Shown: one piece after another, positions 8,181 to 14,874 of the stretch
How the letters are laid out: each line of letters begins with the position of its first letter
How positions within the stretch are numbered: the stretch's first letter is position 1
Notes under the pieces: model-generated
What the model saw: the letters and a program-made list of their open reading frames with translations, nothing else
Databases searched by the model: none
What the model was told of the DNA's origin: nothing
Program-made: the position numbers and the translations under genes
Assembly (NCBI GenBank): GCA_946626015.1
Contig: CAMOTT010000020.1
Location: 1-19,576, forward strand
Length of the DNA: 19,576 bases
Direction: 5' to 3'
Source of the DNA: an uncultured Clostridia bacterium
GTDB taxonomy: Bacteria; Bacillota; Clostridia; Oscillospirales; Acutalibacteraceae

Positions 8181-8212
8181 AAACGGGTAAGGATTGGTTC
8201 CTTACCCGTTTT
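8181..8212. terminator. Hairpin after livF, likely liv operon terminator
   Basis: A perfect 12-bp inverted repeat, AAACGGGTAAGG (8181-8192) and its complement (8200-8211), has a 7-base loop and lies 30 bases after the livF stop. The T-tract is short (CGTTTTAC). On the minus strand the arm is followed by TTTATTCC, so it may also stop transcription of the convergent DUF3592-like gene. Confidence 0.7.
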
Positions 8213-8217
8213 ACAGT

Positions 8218-8252
8218 CAGCCGCAAGGCTTTCGATATTAAGCGGCTGTTTT
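8218..8252 (+). terminator. Second, shorter hairpin with T-tract
   Basis: CAGCCGC (8218-8224) pairs with GCGGCTG (8242-8248) across a 17-base loop and is followed directly by TTTTATTAT. This would back up the preceding hairpin as a plus-strand terminator. The long loop makes it less certain. Confidence 0.45.
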
Positions 8253-8253
8253 A

Positions 8254-8646
8254 TTATAAGAAATAGGACACGATCATCGTTATACCTGCCGCGGCGAAGA
8301 TCAACCCGAACAATACAAGGGACCAATTACTGCCCTCGTTAATCTCATTGGGGTTCTTCGGGTTTATCCTTAGGGTGTATTCCTTGCCCTTTTCGTACTT
8401 TTTGCTCCGTATGGAGGAGTAGTGGGAAGCGGTGGAATATTTTTGGCCGCCGAATGTATATGTAAAGGTGGGAATATAGGTTACAAGCAGCTTGAATTTT
8501 ATGTTGTGCCTTTGTACTTTTACGCTGCTCACCGTGGCGGTGACGTATTCCGAACAGGATTTGTTGTTGCTGATCGCCGCCCCGATCCCGCCGACGCCGA
8601 TAATTGAAAGTATTATTCCAATGATAAGATAAAAAGTGTCGCCCAT
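8254..8646 (-). CDS. Small DUF3592-like membrane protein, function unknown
   Basis: This 130-residue protein has a hydrophobic segment at each end (about residues 4-25 and 107-128). A polar beta-rich middle contains SEYVTATVSS, TFTYTFGGQKYSTAS and YEKGKEYTLRINPKNPNE. This two-helix layout with a central Y-x-F-x-G-x-x-Y pattern matches DUF3592-type proteins. No enzymatic residues are evident, and the function is unknown. The ATG at 8646 has AAAGGGGG about 9 bases upstream. The gene stands alone, convergent with the liv operon and divergent from the DUF2156 gene. Family assignment is by eye from pattern and length. Confidence 0.75.
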   Translation of the reverse strand: MGDTFYLIIGIILSIIGVGGIGAAISNNKSCSEYVTATVSSVKVQRHNIKFKLLVTYIPTFTYTFGGQKYSTASHYSSIRSKKYEKGKEYTLRINPKNPNEINEGSNWSLVLFGLIFAAAGITMIVSYFL

Positions 8647-8674
8647 AGATCATACCCCCTTTCGCTTTTTTATT

Positions 8675-8703
8675 ATAATACCATGTTTTTCTGCTTTGGG
8701 CAA
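8675..8703 (-). promoter_or_regulatory. Candidate promoter for the DUF3592-like gene
   Basis: Read on the minus strand, TTGCCC (8703-8698) and TATTAT (8680-8675) are spaced by 17 bases, about 30 bases before the start codon. A TATAAT hexamer overlaps the -10 (8677-8672) but has a less favourable spacing. The match is moderate. Confidence 0.45.
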
Positions 8704-8729
8704 CAGCCGTTGCCTGTTGAGACAGCTGT

Positions 8730-8758
8730 TTGACAAAAAATTTCTTTTATGATATGAT
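8730..8758 (+). promoter_or_regulatory. Strong sigma-A type promoter for the DUF2156/YkgJ pair
   Basis: TTGACA (8730-8735) and TATGAT (8753-8758) are separated by 17 bases, with a T-rich spacer and AT-rich flanks. The start codon lies 36 bases downstream of the -10 box. The following AAAGGGTAATTCTTATG provides the ribosome binding site. Confidence 0.75.
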
Positions 8759-8794
8759 TTATTCTGTTTTAATATAATTAAAAGGGTAATTCTT

Positions 8795-9685
8795 ATGTTT
8801 GATTGGAAAAAACCGCATACAGTTGACATCAAGGCTTATCGTGATGCGATACAGGGGCAAAACATTCTCGGTTCAGATATGTCCTTTGCCAATGTCTTCC
8901 TTTTGCAGAATAAATACCACACCCGGATCGCCTTTTACGAGGGATTTTTGTTTAAAAAATACTTTGGCAGCGGAGCGCGGCAGGGTTATTCCTTTCCTGC
9001 GGGCAAGGGGGATCCTGAAAAAGCCCTTGAGCTGATAATGGACGAGGCAAGAGAGCTTGGGGAACGTTTTCGTCTGGCGTTTGTGACAGAAGAGGAAAAA
9101 ACCTGGCTTGAGGAAAAATACCCCGGACGCTTTGTGTTCAACAACGATCCCGGTGACAGCGACTACATATATCTCCGCGAAGCTCTGGCGACCCTGAAGG
9201 GCAGAAAATCCAGCGGCAAGCGCAACCACATCTCAACCTTTGAAAGGAGCTTTGACAGCTGCGGATTAAAGGCTTTGACGGCAGAAGAAAAAGGCGCCGC
9301 CCTTGAGGTGGCGGAGCAGTGGCGCAGGGAGCGTGCGGATGACAGCTCTATTGCTTTGGAATATGAGGCAATAAAAACAGCCCTTGAGAATTTTGAGGCG
9401 CTTGAACTGAGGGGAGCGGTCCTGTATGTTGAGGGCAAGCCTGCCGGGATGACCATTGCCTCCCAAATATCCCGGGACGTTGCAGATATACATTTTGAAA
9501 AGGTGCTGGGGGAGTATGCGGAAAAAGGCGGATACGCGGTCATAAATAAACTGTTTGCAGGTACGCTTGACTGCCGGTTTATAAACAGGGAAGAGGATAT
9601 AAATATCCCGGGCTTGCGGAAATCAAAGCTTTCATATCGCCCGGAGATAATACTGAAAAAATACGGAGCTGCGGAGGTCATATAA
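8795..9685 (+). CDS. DUF2156 protein (soluble MprF/LPG-synthase C-terminal-like), function unknown
   Basis: This 296-residue soluble protein lacks membrane segments. It matches the DUF2156/LPG_synthase_C fold (tandem GNAT-like domains) that forms the catalytic C-terminal part of MprF lysyl-phosphatidylglycerol synthases. Evidence is the C-terminal INREEDINIPGLRKSKLSY, very characteristic of this family, KSSGKRNHISTFER in the middle, and a preceding segment GAVLYVEGKPAGMTI. MprF moves an aminoacyl group from tRNA to phosphatidylglycerol. Stand-alone versions like this have no established substrate, so only the family is claimed. A near-consensus promoter precedes it, and it abuts the YkgJ-like gene with no spacing, so the two are almost certainly one transcript. 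Confidence 0.85.
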   Translation: MFDWKKPHTVDIKAYRDAIQGQNILGSDMSFANVFLLQNKYHTRIAFYEGFLFKKYFGSGARQGYSFPAGKGDPEKALELIMDEARELGERFRLAFVTEEEKTWLEEKYPGRFVFNNDPGDSDYIYLREALATLKGRKSSGKRNHISTFERSFDSCGLKALTAEEKGAALEVAEQWRRERADDSSIALEYEAIKTALENFEALELRGAVLYVEGKPAGMTIASQISRDVADIHFEKVLGEYAEKGGYAVINKLFAGTLDCRFINREEDINIPGLRKSKLSYRPEIILKKYGAAEVI

Positions 9686-10189
9686 TTGCTTGGTGAGATA
9701 CTTAAAAGATCCGTTTGCGCGGAGTGCAGGTTTTGCTGTTCTTTCCGCAGGGTGAGCCTTTGGGAGGTTCCTTTTGTTTCGGAGGAGCTTTTTAAAAAAC
9801 AGCCGGACAAGGAACTTTTCGAGAAAATAGAGGTTCGCGGCGCTGTTTGTTACCGGATGATATTGGATAACGATTACAAAACCGAGGATCCGGGGGAGGA
9901 GGCTCCCTGTTTTTTCCTTGATCCCCAAAGAGGCTGTACGTTAAACGATGAGGATAAGCCGCTGGATTGCAAGATCTGGCCGCTGAGAATAATGGAAACC
10001 GATAAGGGCGGCTACGTTATTGCCCTTTCGCCCACCTGCCCGGCGGTGAACAGAGTGCCCCTGGAGAGGGTGCGGCGGGTCGCGGAGTCCATTGAAAACG
10101 AGGTGCGGATCTACGCGAAAAAGCATCCGTATATAATAAAAAAATATATCGACGGATATCCTATTCTGACGGAATTCGACGAGCTTTAA
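9686..10189 (+). CDS. YkgJ-family cysteine-cluster protein
   Basis: This 167-residue protein has the N-terminal cluster C-x2-C-x2-CC (residues 11, 14, 17, 18) and later Cys in APCFFLDPQRGC and PLDCKIWPLRIM, with a further SPTCPAV. The pattern C...CC...C...C plus P-D-C-[RK]-x-[WY]-P-L-R is typical of the YkgJ (CxxCxxCC) family, thought to bind zinc or an iron-sulphur cluster. No reaction is established. The start is TTG at 9686, immediately after the stop of the DUF2156 gene, with GGAGG at 9674-9678 about 8 bases upstream. No usable ATG lies before the first cysteine. A strong hairpin terminator follows four bases after the stop, so the operon is two genes. Confidence 0.85.
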   Translation: MLGEILKRSVCAECRFCCSFRRVSLWEVPFVSEELFKKQPDKELFEKIEVRGAVCYRMILDNDYKTEDPGEEAPCFFLDPQRGCTLNDEDKPLDCKIWPLRIMETDKGGYVIALSPTCPAVNRVPLERVRRVAESIENEVRIYAKKHPYIIKKYIDGYPILTEFDEL

Positions 10190-10193
10190 AAAG

Positions 10194-10229
10194 ACAGACG
10201 GCTGAATGCACATTCAGCCGTCTGTTTTA
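10194..10229. terminator. Bidirectional intrinsic terminator between convergent genes
   Basis: A perfect 14-bp stem (10194-10207 and 10212-10225) with a 4-base loop GCAC lies between the convergent YkgJ-like and M20 peptidase genes. It is followed by TTTTATC on the plus strand and CTTTTTAAAG on the minus strand. Both transcription units can end here. Confidence 0.88.
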
Positions 10230-10232
10230 TCA

Positions 10233-11705
10233 TTATTCTTTTGCCATTCTTTCGATATATCTCTTAAAGAATACAACGCCGTCCTCAATGGTGTTCACGG
10301 GCACCCTTTCGTTTGTGTTGTGTGTGGTGCGAAGCAGCGCCACCGTGACGTTGAAGGGAGCAAAGCGATAGACGTTTTTGCAGATGGGTTCGTAATAGCA
10401 GGCGTCTGTGCCGCCCATTACAAGGTACGGCGCCACTATGTAATCCGGGCTTTGGCGCTCATAAATATCTCTTATTACGTTAAAGGCCCTTGAATCAGTG
10501 GGTGAGAAGGGGCTGGCCTCTTTTGTGCGGATGACCTTTATTTTGATATCCTTGTTTTTTACCACCTTGCGGATATGAGCCTTGACGTCCTCGGTGGTGG
10601 TGCCGGGCATCATGCGGAAGTTTACCGTGATGCTGCTCTTTTGGGGCAGCACGTTGGGCGCGGGGCTTGCCTGAGCCATGGTGACGGCGGTGGTCGTCCT
10701 GACCATACAGGCCGCAGGAGGGATGGATTTCATAACAGCGGTGATGACAGGGGAAAGCAGACGGTGGTTGCAAACCACCAGCCTTGCCGGGTAGGTCGCA
10801 TTGCGGCCGATGCTTTCGATAAGGGAATGCATAAAGGGCATGAGTTTTGCCTTGAACTGGTGGTTTTCAATGTCGCATATGACCCTGGCCATTTTGCCAA
10901 GACCTGTGTGCTTTGGGGGCTGGGAGGAGTGACCGCCATTGGAATCAAGGGAGATCTGGCAGTCGCAGTAACCTTTTTCGGAGATGCCTACGCCCACAAG
11001 CTTTTTATTGATGAGACCCTTCACCGTTACCGGCAGCACAGCTCCGCCTTCATCAAGCACGGAGTCGAGGGTGATGCCTCTGTCTCTGAGGGTCTCCATC
11101 ATGACCTTCGCGCCGGAGCCGTCACCGGCAACGACCTCCTCATTGTGGCCAAAGCAGAGATAAACGTCACGCTCCGGAACAAAGCCCTCTTCCAGCAGAG
11201 TTTCCACCGCCTCCATAACGCAGATAAGGTGGTTTTTCATATCAAGAGCGCCTCTGCCGTAAATGAATTCGCCGTCATTTGTTCCGTCAAACGGGGGATA
11301 TTTCCAATCCTCCAAAGTGCTTTCCGGGACGGGAACAACATCCTGATGCGAAAGCAGGGCAATGGGATCAAGGTCGGGATTTTTGCCCTTCCAGCGGTAC
11401 ATAAGGCTGGCCTCGGATATAAGCTCCCTGCTCAGGTTCTTTGTGATGAGAGGGTAGGTGTCAGCCAAAAACTGATGAAAGAGCCTGAACTGCTCCCAGT
11501 CGGTTTTCTCGGGGTCGGTATATGAAACGGTGCGGTACTGAATGGCGGAGCTGAGGTTCTTCAAAGCCCTGTCAACGTCCACCTTTTCCTCCGGCAGGGG
11601 AGCGTACTTCTTTTTCTTCGGCACAAAGAATATTGCCCTTATGACCGTTATCAAGATAAAAAGCACTAAAGCGCAAAGTAAACCCAATAGTATATGTTTA
11701 ACCAT
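10233..11705 (-). CDS. M20-family metallopeptidase with N-terminal membrane anchor (carboxypeptidase S-like)
   Basis: This 490-residue protein has a hydrophobic N-terminal segment (about residues 4-27) followed by an M20 peptidase. Di-zinc site residues are visible: SHQDVVPVPE (His about 120, Asp about 122), GRGALDMKN (bridging Asp about 155), GHNEEV (catalytic Glu pair about 189-190), LDEGG (about 218), and a late THNTNERV (about 461). The dimerisation domain insertion NGGHSSQPP is also present. Length and motifs resemble carboxypeptidase S/PM20D1-type enzymes, which hydrolyse peptides or N-acyl amino acids. The substrate is not predictable. The gene starts only 23 bases after hisE on the same strand, with AGAAAGG before the ATG and no terminator between. 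It therefore appears to be the last cistron of the his operon. Confidence 0.88.
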   Translation of the reverse strand: MVKHILLGLLCALVLFILITVIRAIFFVPKKKKYAPLPEEKVDVDRALKNLSSAIQYRTVSYTDPEKTDWEQFRLFHQFLADTYPLITKNLSRELISEASLMYRWKGKNPDLDPIALLSHQDVVPVPESTLEDWKYPPFDGTNDGEFIYGRGALDMKNHLICVMEAVETLLEEGFVPERDVYLCFGHNEEVVAGDGSGAKVMMETLRDRGITLDSVLDEGGAVLPVTVKGLINKKLVGVGISEKGYCDCQISLDSNGGHSSQPPKHTGLGKMARVICDIENHQFKAKLMPFMHSLIESIGRNATYPARLVVCNHRLLSPVITAVMKSIPPAACMVRTTTAVTMAQASPAPNVLPQKSSITVNFRMMPGTTTEDVKAHIRKVVKNKDIKIKVIRTKEASPFSPTDSRAFNVIRDIYERQSPDYIVAPYLVMGGTDACYYEPICKNVYRFAPFNVTVALLRTTHNTNERVPVNTIEDGVVFFKRYIERMAKE

Positions 11706-11728
11706 GTCAGAAAACCTTTCTATGAGTA

Positions 11729-12055
11729 TTAGGTGTTTTTGTCCACCTGATGGAATTGTTTGAGATTGCCTGTTTTTTGGCTGCGCTTGTCAAGCTCGGC
11801 AGCTATCTCCTCAGGCTCAATGCCCATTTCCGCCATAAGCACGCAGAGATGGAAGGCAAGGTCGCTTATTTCGTAAATAACTTCATCCTTGCTGTTGTTC
11901 TTCGCGGCGATGAGCACCTCGGAACATTCCTCACCGCATTTTTTCAGGATTTTATCCATACCTTTCTCAAACAGATAGCAGGTGTAAGAGCCCTCCTGAG
12001 GGTTGCTCCTGCGCTCCGTAATGGTATCATACAAATTTCTGATCGAATCGCGCAA
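11729..12055 (-). CDS. hisE: Phosphoribosyl-ATP pyrophosphatase (HisE)
   Basis: This is the second step of histidine synthesis: it removes pyrophosphate from phosphoribosyl-ATP. The all-alpha MazG-like domain shows GMDKILKKCGEECSEVLIA, with the metal-binding E-x2-E, and EVIYEISDLAFHLCVLMAE. The preferred start is TTG 12055, giving 108 residues beginning (M)RDSIRNLYD. AAAGGAG lies 8 bases upstream, just after the hisI stop. An in-frame ATG at 12079 would overlap hisI by 11 bases and has a weaker site, and still longer readings run through hisI in another frame. HisE is separate from HisI here, not fused as in enterobacteria. The M20 peptidase gene follows. Confidence 0.92.
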   Translation of the reverse strand: MRDSIRNLYDTITERRSNPQEGSYTCYLFEKGMDKILKKCGEECSEVLIAAKNNSKDEVIYEISDLAFHLCVLMAEMGIEPEEIAAELDKRSQKTGNLKQFHQVDKNT

Positions 12056-12068
12056 AACAAAAACTCCT

Positions 12069-12419
12069 TTACTTATCATATTGATCCAGTTCCCAGATCT
12101 TGTTGAAAAAACAGCTTGTGTGCCCTGTGTGGCAGGCGGGCCCGGCAGGGATGACCTTGATAAGCAGGGTATCAAAATCACAGTCGGCGACTATTGATAT
12201 GACACGCTGTACGTTGCCGGAGGTCTCACCCTTGTTCCAGAGCTTATGACGGGAACGGCTGTAAAACCAGGTGTACCCGGTTTCCGCTGTCTTGTTAAGG
12301 GATTCCCTGTTCATGTAGGCAAGCATAAGGTCCTGGCCGGTTCTGGCGTCCCTTATTATGGCGGGCACAAGCTCGCCTTTGGCAAAAATTCTGTCTTTTA
12401 TCTCTGAACTGATCCTCAT
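12069..12419 (-). CDS. hisI: Phosphoribosyl-AMP cyclohydrolase (HisI)
   Basis: This enzyme catalyses the third step, opening the adenine ring of phosphoribosyl-AMP. The protein has 116 residues, normal for a stand-alone HisI. Family motifs are LMLAYMNRES, SRSRHKLWNKGETSGN, the metal-binding DCDFD (about 79-83) and PACHTGHTSCF, whose cysteines (about 96 and 103) bind zinc with Cys80. The ATG at 12419 lies 15 bases after the hisA stop, with AAAGGGTG upstream. In most his operons hisF would sit between hisA and hisI; here there is no room for it. Confidence 0.95.
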   Translation of the reverse strand: MRISSEIKDRIFAKGELVPAIIRDARTGQDLMLAYMNRESLNKTAETGYTWFYSRSRHKLWNKGETSGNVQRVISIVADCDFDTLLIKVIPAGPACHTGHTSCFFNKIWELDQYDK

Positions 12420-12434
12420 AATAACACACCCTTT

Positions 12435-13148
12435 TTATTTGACAGCCTCTATTGCTTCCCGCAGGTTGAGGGTGCCCTTGTATATACTTCTGCCGCAGAT
12501 GGCGCCGTAAAGTCCGGCGTTGTTCAGGGCTTTGATATCGTTTATATCCGTTATTCCTCCACTGGCTGTCACGGAGCAGGAAACGGCTTCGTTGAGCCTT
12601 GAAAGCTGCTCGATATTCGGCCCGGAGAGCATACCGTCCCGGCTGATATCGGTGTATATGATATATTTTACGCCGAAGGACTCCATTTTTTTCGCAAGGC
12701 TGATATAATCGGTGTCGCTGACGTTTACCCAGCCATCCACCGCCACCATACCCCTTGAGGCGTCTATCCCAACGGCGATCTTTTCGCCGTACTTCTTTAC
12801 AGCCTCGCGGACAAGCTCCGGGTTTTTGATGGCCGCTGAGCCGATTATCACCCTTGAAATACCGCTTTCAATATAATAGTCGATATCCTCCATGGTGCGT
12901 ATGCCGCCGCCCAGCTCCACTTTAAGCTCGCTGTTTTTGGCAACCGAGATAAAAATATTCCCGTTTACCCGTTTGCCGGCAATGGCGCCGTTGAGATCAA
13001 CCATGTGTATCCATTCGGCTCCGGCCTTGCGAAAAAGCCCGGCTGTTTCAAGATAGCTGTCCGCAACTTTTTCTGCGGTGGCCATGTCGCCCTTGTAAAG
13101 ACGGACGCATTCTCCGTCCTTGATATCTATGGCAGGTAGTATTATCAT
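12435..13148 (-). CDS. hisA: ProFAR isomerase (HisA)
   Basis: HisA isomerises the ribose of ProFAR to PRFAR in the fourth step. The 237-residue TIM barrel begins MIILPAIDIKDGECVRLYKG, with the catalytic Asp8 in AIDIKDG. It also has ELGGGIRTMEDI, VGIDASRGMVAVDGW (Asp about 129), YTDISRDGMLSGPN and VTASGGI, the phosphate-binding loops of the HisA/HisF barrel. TDISRDGM with a conserved IDASRG marks HisA, not HisF. ATG 13148 is chosen because AGGA lies 6 bases upstream. ATG 13154 would touch that site. The product PRFAR is the substrate of IGP synthase (HisHF), whose genes are missing here. Confidence 0.95.
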   Translation of the reverse strand: MIILPAIDIKDGECVRLYKGDMATAEKVADSYLETAGLFRKAGAEWIHMVDLNGAIAGKRVNGNIFISVAKNSELKVELGGGIRTMEDIDYYIESGISRVIIGSAAIKNPELVREAVKKYGEKIAVGIDASRGMVAVDGWVNVSDTDYISLAKKMESFGVKYIIYTDISRDGMLSGPNIEQLSRLNEAVSCSVTASGGITDINDIKALNNAGLYGAICGRSIYKGTLNLREAIEAVK

Positions 13149-13158
13149 ATTCATTCCT

Positions 13159-13182
13159 GCGGCAAAGCCTTACCCGTGCCGC
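13159..13182 (-). other. Small hairpin just upstream of the hisA ribosome binding site
   Basis: On the minus strand GCGGCA pairs with TGCCGC across a 12-base loop, directly before AGGA and the hisA start. It sits in the 49-base hisB-hisA gap, where hisH is found in many his operons. It may influence hisA translation or mRNA processing. This is a weak inference from position. Confidence 0.35.
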
Positions 13183-13197
13183 TTCTCCCTTTATTTT

Positions 13198-13773
13198 TTA
13201 CAGTACGCCCTTTGTTGAAAGGGCTCCGCCGCCGTTTTTTGTTACGGCGGTATTCAGCGCATGAGCCACGGCCTTGAATATCGCTTCTATTTTGTGGTGG
13301 GTGTTTGAACCGTAGAACAGCTTGATGTGCAGGGTGATACCGGCGTTGATCGCAAGGGCGCGGAAAAATTCCTCGCAAAGGCAGGAGTCAAAGCCGCCTA
13401 CCATAGCGTCATCAAACTCCGCTTCAAACACAAGGTACGGCCTTCCGCTCACGTCAACCGCCGCAAGGGCAAGGGATTCATCCATGGGGATAAAAGAGCT
13501 GCCGTAGCGCACGATACCGGATTTGTCGCCCAGCGCCTCGTTAAAGGCTTTGCCCAGCACAATGCCGCAATCTTCCACTGTGTGATGAGCGTCCACGTTC
13601 AGGTCGCCCACGGCGTTAAGGTCAAGAGCAAAGCCGCCGTGCACCGCAAGGGCGGTGAGCATATGGTCAAAGAAACCTATGCCTGTGGTGACCTTGCAGC
13701 CTTCGCCGTCAAGGTCAAGCTTAACGGAAATGTTTGTTTCCTTTGTTTTCCTGTCAATAGAAGCGGTTCTCAT
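13198..13773 (-). CDS. hisB: Imidazoleglycerol-phosphate dehydratase (HisB, monofunctional)
   Basis: HisB dehydrates imidazole-glycerol phosphate to imidazole-acetol phosphate. The 191-residue length matches the dehydratase alone, with no fused histidinol-phosphatase domain. Metal and substrate motifs are clear: GIGFFDHMLTALAVHGGFAL, DAHHTVEDCGIVLG, MDESLALAAVDVSGRPYL, ALAINAGITLHI and GSNTHHKIEAIFKA. ATG 13773 has GGAGG 7 bases upstream. The gene starts 13 bases after hisC. Because this HisB lacks the phosphatase, a separate histidinol-phosphate phosphatase is required, and none is present in the window. Confidence 0.95.
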   Translation of the reverse strand: MRTASIDRKTKETNISVKLDLDGEGCKVTTGIGFFDHMLTALAVHGGFALDLNAVGDLNVDAHHTVEDCGIVLGKAFNEALGDKSGIVRYGSSFIPMDESLALAAVDVSGRPYLVFEAEFDDAMVGGFDSCLCEEFFRALAINAGITLHIKLFYGSNTHHKIEAIFKAVAHALNTAVTKNGGGALSTKGVL

Positions 13774-13786
13774 AAAAATACCTCCG

Positions 13787-14842
13787 TTACAGTGAATAGA
13801 AATTGCTTACGGCCTCAACGACCTCGGAATTTTCGTGGTTGCGGCCTGCGGTGATCCTGAGATAATCACCGAAACGGCGCACAACAATACCGTTTTCAAG
13901 AAGATAGTTATACAATTCATCGGCTGAATCCACCCGCATATAGATGAAGTTTGCCGCGCAGCCGATTATTTTTATTTTTTCAGTGAGCTTAATGCTCAGG
14001 ATGTCAAATTCATCCGCAAGCATATTCCGGGAGGATATTATCCTCTCAATGGAATACCTTAACCGCTGGGCATCGGAGAACAGGCAGCGCCCGATCTCCT
14101 GAGTGAGGGAGTTTACGTTGTACGGCGATTTGACGCTTTGTATCGCCGCGGTGAGGGTCGGGTTTGCGACCGCGAACCCCAGCCTTATCGCCGCCATGCC
14201 CGCGGCCTTTGAGCAGGTTCTGAGAATAATAAGATTATCAAATTTATCCGCAGATTTTATCAAAGAGTGATTTGAAAAATCCATGTATGCCTCATCCAGC
14301 ACCACAAGACAGTCAACCGAGGAAACCAGCCGCTCAACGTCGCTTGAACACAGCACCTTAGAGGTAGGGTTGCAGGGGTTGGAGAAAATTATCATCCGTG
14401 CGCTTTCTTCCTTCGCCCTGAGGATGGCTCCGTCTACGTCTATCTCAAAATTTTCATTCTTCGGTACTTCGATACATTCGCATTCCGAAATATAGGAATA
14501 GAATTTGTACATTGAAAAATCCGGCGTAAAGCACAGAACCTTATCGCCCTTTTGCAGGAAGGCGTTGGTGATGACTGAGATAAGCTCATCCGAACCGTTG
14601 CCGGCGGTGACAAGCCTGCTGTCAACGCCGTAATATTCCGCAAATGCGCTGCACAGTTCGGCTGCGCAGGGATCCGGATAACGGTTGAAATGAACGCCTG
14701 AGACCGCCTCCTTGATCTCGTTCATAAGCTCCTCCGAGGGAGCAAGAAAGGATTCGTTGGCGTCCAGTCTGATGCGGTAGCTGCCGGATATAGGCTCATA
14801 CGGGGTAAGCCCTTTTATTTTTTCGTTGAGTTGAAATGACAT
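13787..14842 (-). CDS. hisC: Histidinol-phosphate aminotransferase (HisC)
   Basis: This is a fold-type I PLP aminotransferase of 351 residues. It begins MSFQLNEKIKGLTPYEPISG and has RLDANES at the N-terminal substrate site, SNPCNPT (about 154-160), LDEAYMDF (about 182-189), RTCSKAAGMAAIRLGF with the PLP lysine about 212, and DYLRITAG near the C-terminus. It converts imidazole-acetol phosphate and glutamate to histidinol phosphate. ATG 14842 is preferred to an in-frame TTG two codons upstream, which lies only 4 bases from the GGAA ribosome binding site. The gap to hisD is 32 bases. HisC-family proteins can also act on aromatic substrates, but the operon context is decisive. Confidence 0.94.
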   Translation of the reverse strand: MSFQLNEKIKGLTPYEPISGSYRIRLDANESFLAPSEELMNEIKEAVSGVHFNRYPDPCAAELCSAFAEYYGVDSRLVTAGNGSDELISVITNAFLQKGDKVLCFTPDFSMYKFYSYISECECIEVPKNENFEIDVDGAILRAKEESARMIIFSNPCNPTSKVLCSSDVERLVSSVDCLVVLDEAYMDFSNHSLIKSADKFDNLIILRTCSKAAGMAAIRLGFAVANPTLTAAIQSVKSPYNVNSLTQEIGRCLFSDAQRLRYSIERIISSRNMLADEFDILSIKLTEKIKIIGCAANFIYMRVDSADELYNYLLENGIVVRRFGDYLRITAGRNHENSEVVEAVSNFYSL

Positions 14843-14874
14843 CTGCAAAGGCTTCCTTTCAGTTTTGCTTGGGA

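Noticed and set aside
9163..9810. A 215-codon minus-strand frame spanning the DUF2156/YkgJ junction
   Set aside because: It is Ser/Ala-rich low-information translation, antisense to two genes with recognisable family signatures.
10575..11525. A 316-codon open frame on the plus strand opposite the M20 peptidase gene
   Set aside because: It is antisense to a gene with complete metallopeptidase motifs, shows no family resemblance, and has no ribosome binding site. It arises from codon bias on the opposite strand.
12056..12181. Long N-terminal extension of HisE reading through the hisI gene
   Set aside because: The extension lies in another frame over conserved hisI sequence, and a good ribosome binding site supports the TTG start at 12055.
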